Positions 35,063 to 46,053 of a stretch of 64,000 bases of DNA are shown piece after piece (the first letter of the stretch is position 1; each line of letters begins with the position of its first letter). Below the pieces are notes generated by a model. That model saw only the letters and a list, made by a program, of their open reading frames with translations. It made no database searches and was not told the DNA's origin. The translations under genes and the position numbers were made by a program. The DNA is from Hymenolepis diminuta (taxonomy: Eukaryota > Platyhelminthes > Cestoda > Cyclophyllidea > Hymenolepididae), in assembly GCA_900708905.1 (NCBI GenBank), contig CAADRB010000027.1, positions 227,590 through 291,589 of the forward strand, read 5' to 3'.

Positions 35063-35290
35063 TTGATGGTGGCACAGCGGTAAATATGCTCATCCGCGAA
35101 GTTAGGGGTCAATGCCCATCAGTACACAACTAGTGAGAATAGTGACCCATCATACCGACTAGGTCTGGTTAATAAGGTGAATAGCAGAATTTGAGTTTCT
35201 CACCAAGGAGGCCTTATGATGCTATCCCCCTACTCGGGGTGAGCGTTGACAAATGCTTTCCTAAGTAGGTATCACAGACGTCTACTTGAC
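35063..35290 (+). repeat. SINE-like element, best-preserved copy
   Basis: A-box-like TGGCACAGCGG at 35070-35080 and B-box-like GGGTCAATGCCC at 35106-35117, 25 bases apart, as in Pol III tRNA promoters. The head is followed by CAGTACACAAC. The shared body then reads GGTCTGGTTAATAAGGTGAA, TAGCAGAATTTGAGTTTCTC, ATGCTATCCCCCTA and AATGCTTTCCTAAGTAGGTA. All these blocks recur in the same order in other copies in the window. Confidence 0.65.
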
Positions 35291-37460
35291 TATGACCATT
35301 ATATAACCTATGCATGATTATTCTATCAGTCATCAATAGCTAAGTTCATTGAGTTTTATTTTATACATTTATCCATATAAAGAAGCATTTTGGATAGAAA
35401 GGGGATTAAACAAGGTGATATGCGATTTCTTTTAAAACGATACCAGTATTTATTATTAATAATTAATATGGATGGTCACTGAAATGACCAGAGAGTGCAT
35501 CAATATGTTTCAAAGTCGAGGTACATAATGGACCTTTTGATATTGATTAACAGCCAGTTCTACTCCCATCTTAACACATTTCAGTAGTGTTTGTTTAAAA
35601 TAGTGTTTACGTACATTAGCAGGTCTTTAACATCGAATAGAGCCATAAAGTTAAAAGCACATATTCAAAAAACTCTAAGAATCCTTTGATTTGAACATCT
35701 TCCTATGATGAAAAATAGCAATTTTATATAGAAAGGACGCATTCGATAGAAACGTACTCCTCATTCAGACTCGACAAATTATATTTGTCTTAAGAGATAC
35801 AAGTCTGAGGGTGGGGGAGGCTGCTTACAACTTGAAACCATATTTCCAATACCTCCATTACCAGAATAAGATTCAAGAAACGTTTCTACGACACCACTAA
35901 AACCAAATTACAGTAAGGGGGAATAATTTTGATATTTTCCTACCAGAGACCTTAAAGTGAGGCAAAGTAAGTTAACTTCAATCGATCCAGCCCAACAAGA
36001 GTCAGACAATAGTTGACCCTATTTCGAGAAAAAAACTGTCTAGGTGATAACCGGATTCTGATTCCACTTTTTGCTCTCTTTGTTCAATTTAGCGTCATCG
36101 CTATTTGCATAACTTAAATATAACGTAATGTAGGCGTGACCTCATTGCACACGCAGCTTATTAGATGTTTCGTGTTATATAGAGAAGAAAGGAAAACACA
36201 TGAATTGTTAGTCAGATGAAAATACTGCTGCATGCCTTTTCGCTTTCTAAGTTCTTCATTTTCGTCGCCACCGTTTACATCTATTTTACGCTTCTCGTAT
36301 GTGATAGTTAACCCTAATGGTCCCTTTCTTTGCTTTTTACACTCTGCCTCGTTTGTCATTAGTCATTCTCTCCTTCACTTGAGTTAAACATCCACATGCG
36401 TGCATCTTCCTTAGTTTAGCTAGTCTCCTTTTCCCTCACATGAGCTTTATTCTCTTGTTAGCCCTGATAAGCCAACAAGCACGTTACCACTAGGGCGTTG
36501 GAAGTAGGCCAACTAATCATCGGATTCCTATTGATTAACCCAATTCTCTCGTGTGTACTTACCTTGAGTGACCAGTGGCCTCAATAGATACCCTGATGTC
36601 TGCCCATCTTAGTTACTCTTAAATAGTTAAAGCTTTCCATTATTTTGCATTTTATAAACAAAACAAATTTGCTACTATGCAGAAGTCTTCCTTCTGACAT
36701 CCGGATTTCTATGACTTACTACGACGTTGCCTAGAATGCATAATAAATATACTTGCTCATATTGAGTGTTTTTATAATCGAATTTTCCACTTATCTGATT
36801 CGAGGTATGTTTTGGCATAGAAACACATAATTTGCTTCCTTCAATCATTTAGACATACCAAGATATTTTTTCTCATTCTGTCAAACGCATAAACTTTGAT
36901 ATAGTAAGAAAGTGAATCAAGTCGGAATAAATAAAAATGTTTTATTATTTTCGAGGTTGTAACTAAAATTCGTACAAGGAATAAATGGTAGAACGTATGA
37001 AAATATGTATGCAATTCTTGACAACAAAGGAAATATGGATATGAGTTTTAATGTGCATTGTCCATGCCAGTTACAAAATCGGTAATAAAATGAATTCTTT
37101 TGATATGGAGAATTTAGATGAAGAAAAGATGCAGGCCGAAGGATCGATGAAAAAAATGATGAATTTCATCGTTAAACATCAAGATTCTCTCAAAGACACT
37201 TAAAAAGAGTAAGGTCTTTAACAAAGAAGTCCAAAATTCACTTTTAATATTTTGAACAATTAGTTCTTTTCTCGACTTTAGTGCCTATATATAATTTGAT
37301 TCGTTCGGTTGGCAGTAAAAGAAGGATCGGTAAAGATAAATTAGAGGAAAAATATGGAGGATAGTTTATGTGCATTTAAAGTTTTGTGAAATACTTTTAA
37401 TGAGGGCACTGAAAAGGCAAGAAAATTTCGCGCAAAATTCTTACATGCTAGTATGCTTAG

Positions 37461-37650
37461 GGCAGTAGGGCCATAACACTCCTTTTAAGTCAGAAGTCAC
37501 GAGATAAATACTCATCGGAGCACAACCAGCGATGTGGGTAGCCAACCGCACTGGTTAATTTCGATCAATAAGAGGAGTAATAGAATGTAAGTTTCTTAAT
37601 AAGTGGTTTGAGGATATCCCCCTCTAACCTCGTAAAGTGTTATTAACATT
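37461..37650 (+). repeat. SINE-like element
   Basis: Degenerate head (GGCAGTAGGG ... AGAAGTCACGAGATAAATAC) followed by CATCGGAGCACAACC, CCAACCGCACTGGTTAA, AATAAGAGGAGTAATAGAAT, GTAAGTTTCTTA and GATATCCCCCTC. These blocks match the copies at 7405 and 35063. Confidence 0.55.
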
Positions 37651-39980
37651 TTTAATATGCTTTGGGGATTTTAACTGCTGATTTAAATCAAAATTCTTAG
37701 GATAACTTTCATGGATTTGAATTGATAAGAATTAAATTAGAAATCTATTAGAATTTCGTATACAATTATTACATTTTTAGTAATATTAAGAGTACTAGTG
37801 TCAATGACATCCTATGTAATCTGGAAAGTTCTTTTATCATGAAGTAACTATTTATAGTAAGAACACTACGTAATTTTGCGATTGCATTCCACTACTAGCA
37901 ATTTGTTATCCATTCCTAGATAGTCATGTGGAAAATGAAATAAAATTCCTGCAATCAATTATATACTCTGAAATAACAAATGAATCGAATTAAAGCTGAA
38001 TTTAGCCTATTGTGAAGCGATTGTGTAACAGTAGCGCGAACCCTAAGCTGTATCAGCTGAGCTGTGTTGGAATTATAAAAACAAGCATAATCTTTTATAT
38101 TTGATTCATGCTCGGCGTACATTCTCTTCTATTATCAGAAATAAATTACGAAAGTATAACCGAACGGAAACCGACATCAAGTCCAACTCTCACCTAATTA
38201 TCTATAATGCTAAGTTCCAACGAGTGAAACTCCCTTTGATTGTTTCAAACCATAAAAATCTTCTAAATTCCATCTCTCAGATCAAACAGTAAATGGAATA
38301 CTGAAAGCTTTAATCTTTCCTATTTAAATTAACGTTCAGTCTGAGTGATTAATCAGAGGTCAGGAGTTCAAGACATATTTTTTAACATACAGATGTGAAT
38401 AAACTACATATATAAGTGAACGGAGGGTTGACGGAATCCCTTTCCTCCACCCCACAGACTTGAAAAATGAACTAGCCATTACTACCCTGGCACACAAAAA
38501 TAATAGTCCGATGAAGTGATGATTAATTTTAAGGTCTTTTTGAGTCTTTTGGATTCCAGAATTATCTCTCGTTTTTTTAACTTAAAGTATTCTTTAGGCA
38601 AATTGTAGTATTTTGAATTTTCCCCAAGGAGTTACAATAATGGAGGAATTACGCAGAATCCACGGAAAAAAATAGAAAGCACAAGAATTAAATGACACAA
38701 ATTTATTGAATTACAAACAAGAATGAATGGGTGGTACTGTTCAAATAAATGTGGAGACCATAAACACATACCTACTTCATGAGTTCCTGTACCGTGATTA
38801 TTAAAATATATTAGCTTTTTATATGAGAACAGAATTGGGTCATTGTATGGCCGATAAGAATGCGACTGCGAATGCACTCGAGAGGCAGACAGTTATGAAT
38901 GATCATTCAGTAGGAACGAAATCACCACATCATCTTAAGAAGGAAAATCGAAGATAACAGGAATTGACTATACGAGACACAAAAAGAAACCGATAAGAAT
39001 TCAGGTCACCATACTTACTTAATACTTAACCCAAATGGAAAACATTTTTTGCATTTTCGGTTGTTTCGTTAAAATTATCCATAGGCATCCTTCAAAATTG
39101 AACTTACGAAGTTTTCACCACGACTAATCCATTCTCCAAACCACCAACTGGTGGAAAAAATAATCGACAAATAACCTACTAAAAAAATATAGAGAGGTCA
39201 GATAATGGATATAATATGTGAACTTAAAAATCAATATCCAGAGCTTGACTTATATCGACCTTATCATTTGAATTGGGGGCTTTCAGTTTCAGTTCTTTAC
39301 ACGTGGTACAATCTAAATAAGCCTATGATAATAGGGAGCGGAAGTAATGAAGACGTACAAGAATTTGTGGAAAATATTCTACTTGTGATTATCCCCTTAA
39401 CTTGTTGAGGTACTGAGCGAGATGAGGATTTCTCACAAAAATTGAATCACCTGCAAGAGCGCTCCTAAATGATTTATGCCCGCACAGGGTAATAAATGTT
39501 TGTACTACTGGCATTTTGGGATAAATTGAAAGCAGTGTAAATGCTAATTAATTGCTTAATTTGAAAATATAAGTTACTGAAAGGCTCCAGAGAAGGATAG
39601 ATTATGCCATGTGTTCACCTGAGTTTGTTTCAACTCTCAAGGATAATGAAATAGATTAAGTTTTAAGTGTGTAGATATTGCATAGCAGTAAGAACCATGA
39701 TGTTAGAAATAAATACATCTAAACAGAAGCAGACAAATTTTAATTATAAAATATAAAATTATGTAAAAAGTAAAAACATTTTAATACAATCCCATCTTCT
39801 GAGGACATATGTCGAAAAAATTGGGTTGAATAAGCATACATCACAGGGAAGACCTGGAGGGAGACATACATTTGGGGATTAGGTTAGTTCAGGACATCAA
39901 AGGATCCAGGTCACATCTGGGATAGAGGGAGAGTATTGGGAAGACTCATGGATTGAAAAACCACCACTCTAAAATCTCCT

Positions 39981-40294
39981 TGTAATGAATTAATGATTGA
40001 CTGAATTGCTTTATTTCATCACGCGATAGCATTAATTCAGTCGTGCAGCCGTACTTATATAGATCCTCAATTGGCCACACAATGACCAATGTTGTTCGTG
40101 CGAGATAGGTTTTGGCATGAAGCAGAATCGAATGTTTCCGATGCCCTGGACGGTATTTGTTCATTAGGTACTGCCCTTAGATTACTGTCTTTGGATGCTA
40201 ATATTTGGAGACGAGGTCTGGTTACTTCTGCATTACTGGTTAACCAGACAGCCAATCAATCTCATAATTTAAAACTATATACATGCCTGTTACA
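39981..40294 (-). mobile_element. solo-LTR-like segment (LTR or TRIM retrotransposon candidate)
   Basis: Read on the minus strand, this 314-bp stretch begins TGTAACA and ends TTACA, the TG...CA ends of an LTR with a five-base terminal inverted repeat. It contains a CCAAT box (GGCCAATTG), then TATATAAG (40061-40054) about ten bases on, and AATAAA (40015-40010) about 30 bases before the end. That is the layout of an LTR with promoter, R region and poly(A) signal. Base composition is richer than the flanks. No target-site duplication is seen; the flanks instead extend the inverted repeat (CTCCT / GGAG), so the ends may be off or the element may not be an LTR. No second copy is in the window. Confidence 0.45.
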
Positions 40295-40829
40295 GGAGCT
40301 AACGGGAATAGGTGATGCTGTATTTTGAATTCTACCCATTAAGGGTTCACTAGTAATAATACAGTATTCACGAATTGAATCAGACACACCAAAGAATTAA
40401 ATAGCACAGAAAATATACTGAATAAGGAATTACACACTGATACTGTTGCAATGTATGAATTAAGCGGAGTTTTATAAGTGTAACAGGTAAAAATACTAAC
40501 AAGTATGAAAAAGACTAGGCATTGGGTATTAAAGCCATTAAGATGAATGTGTCCTTTTAGGTACTAGGAAACGTGGAAAAGTAACAACACGCATAACTGG
40601 ATAAATGCCAGCATGACGTAATGGTAAAGGACAGAAAGCGATTAAGTCGGCACATCACCAACTTAAAACACTACAGGTGGTAAAGTCCAGTCCCCACCAG
40701 GCTATGATTGGTTTTCATAAACAAGCGATCAAATTAGTTGATAATCGTGCAACACTGCTTGGCACACTCTTTGTGCTATTCAATGCTTCAACTTCATTGT
40801 TTATACGTCCTATTTAATTCATCCTCTTT

Positions 40830-40925
40830 TAGCCATTATTAAAGAGTGCGCTCAATCATTTTACTTTTTGGTGGTATGTGTCGATGGAAATGGAACCCGT
40901 GATCTCTGACATCAAAACGAGCATT
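40830..40925 (-). repeat. SINE-like element, head fragment
   Basis: On the minus strand: GAATGCTCGTTTTGATGTCA, GAGATCACGGGTTCCATTTC (B-box-like GGTTCCATTTCC), then CATCGACACATACCACC and CTAAAAGAGG. It follows the head-body order of the family but is short and diverged. Confidence 0.4.
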
Positions 40926-42530
40926 CTTTTTTTCCGACATTAAACATGTAAAAATTCATAAACGGGACACGCATTAACACTATGAATAATTAATAATCTT
41001 GTACCTTAAATGTGGACGCCTTTATTTGTTAAATCGTTAGCGTAGACAGACAGAAGGTAGACAAATAGAAAATTTGCATCGATAGTTTTGTTCAATATTC
41101 AACCAATTGAATAGAGATAAATTATTCTATTTTCAGTACGCCTCATTTCTATCCGCCATTGTTGATGAAAAATACTTGCATTTAAGTGCGCAGAACGCAA
41201 GCAATTTCCAACTCAGCACTACTAATGATGGGAGTACATTTTTTGAACATGAATCATAATCAACACGACGTTTCATTATATGCCAAATACCTAAAAAAAT
41301 TATGACGGACTCGCGAACAAGAACCACTATTGCACGTAACCAGGATCTCCCAGTCATGGGCGTTTTAATACGGTGTACATCTCTGTGAGCAGTAGAGACA
41401 TTCAAATCCAATAACGTAAATGAGATTTGTAACCCAATTCACCTACTCTCTTCTCAAAACAGGTTTTAGGTAATTGCCATGATCAACCAGGATATTTTTA
41501 ATCACTCAGTAGTAATGAAAAACAAGTGAACTTAATAATAAAAATCTTACCTAAATTGTAGCGTAGACATTTCCCTAGACTGCTTATCTGTTCGGTTTAG
41601 CATCCCACTTTTCTACCCTACCCATAACTTACCTTTTAGCTTAATAGCTCCGCGTTGGACGCAAGTCTTATACCTGCATAAGTTTCTTGTGAGGAAAACG
41701 TAAGCTAAGACGGCGAAGATTCCTAGTATACAGTTCTCCCTCGCAACAGAATCTACCAACACCTCTGACTTTGAAATTAAATAAATAAGCCCAATTTAGC
41801 GCCCTCAATGAGACAAATAATCACTGTTACCAATATACAACCTAAGAAACAAAATAAAACTGCTATGAATCGTATTACGTTTAAGTTAAAAGGAGTAACT
41901 ACGCAGACGAACGAGCTCCACCGGGTCACAATGCACTTGAAATGTGAAAAATTTTTCTACGAATACTTCTAAATCGCGTTAAAAATACCGTTTTCTTCCA
42001 AAATAAAAACCATCGTCGGAGTTAGAGACAAATTAAGTAATTTTAAATCGATTTAAATTAAGCGTAATCCCAAATGATAATGAGTTATTAGTCCCATTAT
42101 CGACTCATATGAAATTACATAATGAGCATGACTGACGGGTGTCGATCTCTAATGGAAGTATATCTACAGAGCCAAACAGTCAGTCCAATTGGCAATAAGT
42201 CGCGAAAGCAAATGCAGCAACAACGGCAAATAAATTAATTCAACACTTCTTTTACACTAGTGTACCAATATTACCAAGTGGTAAAAATCAAGCGGGAATT
42301 AAATCTTACATTTCCATCTACACACACAGAGATAGAGCAAAACAAATGAAGACTTTTCTGACTTGACAGAAAACGAAGTTTTGGTTACGGAATTGTTAGG
42401 GTGGGACGATATATCTTTACAGGGCTGGATCAAAAATATATATGGGTTTGTGTAGTTCCAATGCATATTGGTAAAATGAAAAGACTTCAGCGGTGAATAA
42501 AGAAGAAATCGGCATACTGAAATGACATAA

Positions 42531-43369
42531 CTATGAAGTATCTTCACCTTGAATATCTTTTCGGCAGATGGGACAGGAACCTTTCTAAAATGCACAAAAA
42601 ACCCAAATATACATCCTGATATTACATTAAGAGAAACCGCAAATAATCGTAAAGGCGCATGAAACGAAACCAGATGAAAGGCATATGACTGAGAAAAGTA
42701 TTTTAAAATAAACAACTCACTTGACTGAGCCAAGTTGCTAAACATGGTTGGTGGAAATTATGTTGACAGGGGAGAGACATAATTTCATCATTGACTTTAT
42801 ACTTTTCCAAACATATTGAACAAACATCGTACGTTTTCAGATCATCTTGCTTAAGTTTCTTCCTTGGTAAAGCAGCAATATCTGCCGCCGTCGCAGGAGG
42901 CGTCCCACCAATACCAAAGTCTTGAGAAAAATAATTAATTGAAGACAAATTTAGAGCCTTACTATTAAGATCACCGTTCGCCAGTAATTGCGCAATTAGA
43001 GCTGACATAGTGTCCGGCCAAAATCGTGTGCGAGATCTTCTTGATGACAAACCGTGTTCAGGAGTGCTCATATTAATCAATGCGACATCGGGATTAATTC
43101 CAAGCGCAACACCCCCAAGAGCGGAATCCATTGCAGATATTAATGAAAATAATGTAACCTCTGGATCAGATTCGTTCCTAAAATTTAAGCTATTTAGCTA
43201 TTTAATAAACATACTCAAAGGTGGCACTATGCGCCGCCGATTCAATCTCTTCAACAAAACCTTCATTGCATAAGTTGCATTTTAATACAGAATCGCTTAA
43301 AGTGGGATTTGTAGATCTTTGACATAAATGGCAGTAATAGCGTCCGCTCCCAACACCGCCAGAAGCCAT
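42531..43369 (-). CDS. RING-H2 E3 ubiquitin ligase, RNF115/RNF126 type
   Basis: Three exons (43369-43215, 43177-42721, 42584-42531), in phase, encode 221 aa. Near residues 11-46 is an N-terminal C4 zinc finger, CHLC...CNLC, with GFVEEIE directly after it. This is the hallmark of RNF115/RNF126, where it binds ubiquitin or BAG6 clients. The middle keeps the family block FWPDTMSALIAQLLANGD and TPPATAADIAALPRKKL. The RING-H2 domain starts at residue 171: CSICLEKY, CQHNFHQPC and, across the last intron, CPICRK. Eight zinc ligands are present. It is shorter than the vertebrate proteins (about 300 aa), mostly in the linker. The final exon has only 18 codons and ends in GEDTS. On the minus strand an acceptor-like TTCTCAG lies four bases before the ATG. 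I give no symbol because 115 and 126 cannot be separated. Confidence 0.9.
43178..43214 (-). other. 37-bp micro-intron (RING-H2 gene intron 1)
   Basis: GTATGT...TTTTAG on the minus strand, phase 2, with in-frame stops inside. Removing it joins SAATHSATFE-type finger sequence to NESDPEVTLF in frame. Confidence 0.85.
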
Positions 43370-46053
43370 CAAACTGAGAACTTAAACCAAGATAACAGAT
43401 AAGTAACACAAAAATTTGCCTAATGAAACGCGAAAACCAATGAGAATTAAGAGAGGTATTACAAGCACGACAGAAGAGGCTAATTTTAAATGCAATTTTT
43501 AAAGCAATTTTAAAGGTAAAGCTTGAAGGTAATAATTTTCTGTTTCTGAGCCAGTTGATATCACTTAATTAACAGGAAAATTCAAGCACACCCCAATTCA
43601 TTAAGCTATGGCAACATGTTGAAGGACTTCCATTATTTAATTGTATACTAATATTTTGCATTAAAAATGTAGATTATATATCATAATTTTAACTTTTGGC
43701 TAATTATTTGCGTACATATATTCTAACTAGATAAGTTTCGCGTTGCTTGAAAATGAGAATAATGCTAATAAGGAACTCCAAAACCTAACATTCAGTATGA
43801 AGCATGTCCAATAATTTATTTCAATTTTTTTAATCTGCCAAAACCATAGACATAAAAATTAGTTTAAATTTTTTTAAGACTCCAGTGATTGTGTCTGAAC
43901 TGAGATAATACTGATATTAACAACTATTCCAGCTATTATAAGATGTTGGAGCTTGCGTACGAGTACTAGCATCCATCGGTAAAATGAGGCTAGAATAGCC
44001 TAAAAATACTTTCCGCTATCCATAATACGAAGTCCTGGCATTAAGAGATGGTTGGATATTTTCAATAGGCTATTTCTTGCCTTTTCCTTAAATTACACAA
44101 TGATTTTTTTTCTGCGAAAACTTTCGAGGATATATGTGAGAAGCTACGAGCTAATGATTCCATTTAAACTGGTTTTTTGCATTCCTCACAATAAGCATAT
44201 TAATACCACAATTGTGTCCAAATAAGAAAAACGACTTTCCTGAAAGTAAATGAAAGTTGTTTAAAGAAGTAAAAGGTAGATAAATTGAAAGTGTAAAATC
44301 GCGGTAGAAAAACTTAACAAGAATGTATTTATTTTAGGGTGAAATAGTGGGACATTTCGGCATACAATTTTTCATTTCATTTAACACTTCATTTGAATTA
44401 ATATTTCGTGTATATTACAGTCCTATTCACAATGGAGACTCATTGTCCACATGAATTAGTTGATTGTACTTATTTATTGTGTGCTTTATTATTACCTATT
44501 TCAGAATACACAGTTTAATTGCGGGAAGAATTTGAAAACAAGGAACTTAGTCATGGACCAAATAATTTAGTGGATAGTAGCCGCAAATAAATGAATATTT
44601 ATTTATTGCGAATTTAAAATGCTTTCAGTGGTTCACTCGTTACTTTAGAGGTATTATTCACAGAATCATGATCTGTCCTGCCAAATTTCAGGCTGTATTT
44701 GACAATTCCTAGTTTCATTGTTAATTATTCAATTGCTCGATGTTAGGAACTGGCCAATCGTTAGATTAAGATCAAAAGATTGATGAGACCATAGGTTATA
44801 AGTTGACCTTCTGTTACGTATGTTACTCTGCTCCCAATACAATATTTTAAACTATTTTTTCTCACTGATATGAGAAAATTTCAGTTTGCTGCTCACAATT
44901 TAAACACACTTTAATAGATAGAACGATGGCCCTATTATTGATATGGGGAGCAAGCACTACTAGTTATCTCAGTAAACAACGTCTATTGTCACTTTAAAAG
45001 TATACAAGTTTTAAGTCTTATAATCTTCCATTAATGACAATTCCTTACAATGAAACTTCATTTTACAAAAAAATCGTTATTGAATCGAGGATTTGCTATC
45101 TGGAAAGTCAAACATTTAAGACTATTTGAATTTGACAAAAAGGATGCAAGAGATTTCAAAAAAAGTGATAATAGCCATATTAACAACTTAAGACAACTAG
45201 TAGAAAGCAACCGACTGCAATGTGTTGCAAGAAATATTCGGTGACCGGGAAATTTACTCTAATATTTGATTGAAATAATAATTTTATATACAAGCACCTC
45301 TTCGTAAGGTGTCAGGCATGATCAATTTTAGATATTTCCTCGGTACAGCATCTGTGCAATTCCTATGTGTACATCCGGATCGCCTGCAGTGGGATGCATC
45401 TGACTGTGTCGCCAGGAGTTTGCAATCTTAATACGACTCATAAATAAATCGGGCGAGTTAATAATCAGATTCCGAATAAATACGTAAAATATGATTTGAT
45501 TAAAATTTAATATATTTTTATTAATATCAAATAAAAATTGAAAATGATGTTAAACTGTGTTTTAATGCACCAATGAAAAGAACTCTTTAGGAGTGTGCAG
45601 AAGTGAAATATTGAGGTGGTAGTTACGAGAAGTATATAATTGAATGAAGGTTCTATAATTCTTACATAATTAGAATCATATAAATAATAATATGATGAAA
45701 TAAAAATTTTCAATTCTGAAAGTCAAGAGAATTTAGGCTTTTCTTTATTTTGAAGTCTTTTCGCTAGAGTTCGAATATTATTTTAACGTTTATAATGTTA
45801 GTAGTTGTAATTTGTCTGTTAATGTATTTACAATTTTGAAGTGTATGTACATTTATGTTAATATCCCACTTAGATACTAATTTTGTTTTGATTATTGCAG
45901 ATTTTTCGATTTTTACATTATCGATATTTGTGCACCAGTGTTTTTTATTTATAAAAGTATTAGCCGAAATTTCAGAATGATTTGTCAGAATTTTACATGA
46001 TCAATTTTTTAAAAATCCTCATTGTTTTATTTAGATTTCAATAGACTTTCTCT
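43370..46053. other. divergent intergenic region, RING-H2 gene to PDZ gene
   Basis: AT-rich; both flanking genes start here and run outward. No gene, RNA or clear repeat is recognised. An acceptor-like TGTTTTATTTAG ends at 46034, 19 bases before the PDZ-gene ATG. A non-coding first exon or a spliced leader is therefore possible for that gene. Confidence 0.5.

Larger units (their letters stand above)
30758..42530. other. large intergenic region, gene-poor
   Basis: About 11.8 kb without a gene I can support. It contains SINE-like copies (35063-35290, 37461-37650, 40830-40925) and the LTR-like segment 39981-40294. At about 32782-32815 there is a short inverted repeat, GGTGGCG...CGCCACC, flanked by GTCTCGG on both sides. 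Short open frames such as 31972-32226, 34370-34690 and 39205-39408 have no recognisable features. A remote exon of a neighbouring gene cannot be excluded. Confidence 0.5.

Noticed and set aside
39205..39408. 67-codon + strand frame
   Set aside because: Looks coding-like in composition but has no splice signals, neighbours or recognisable motif; not enough to call a gene.
40610..40790. Possible tRNA-like head (TGACGTAATGGTAAAGG ... GTCCAGTCCCC)
   Set aside because: The boxes are weak and no shared body follows, so I did not count it as a family copy.
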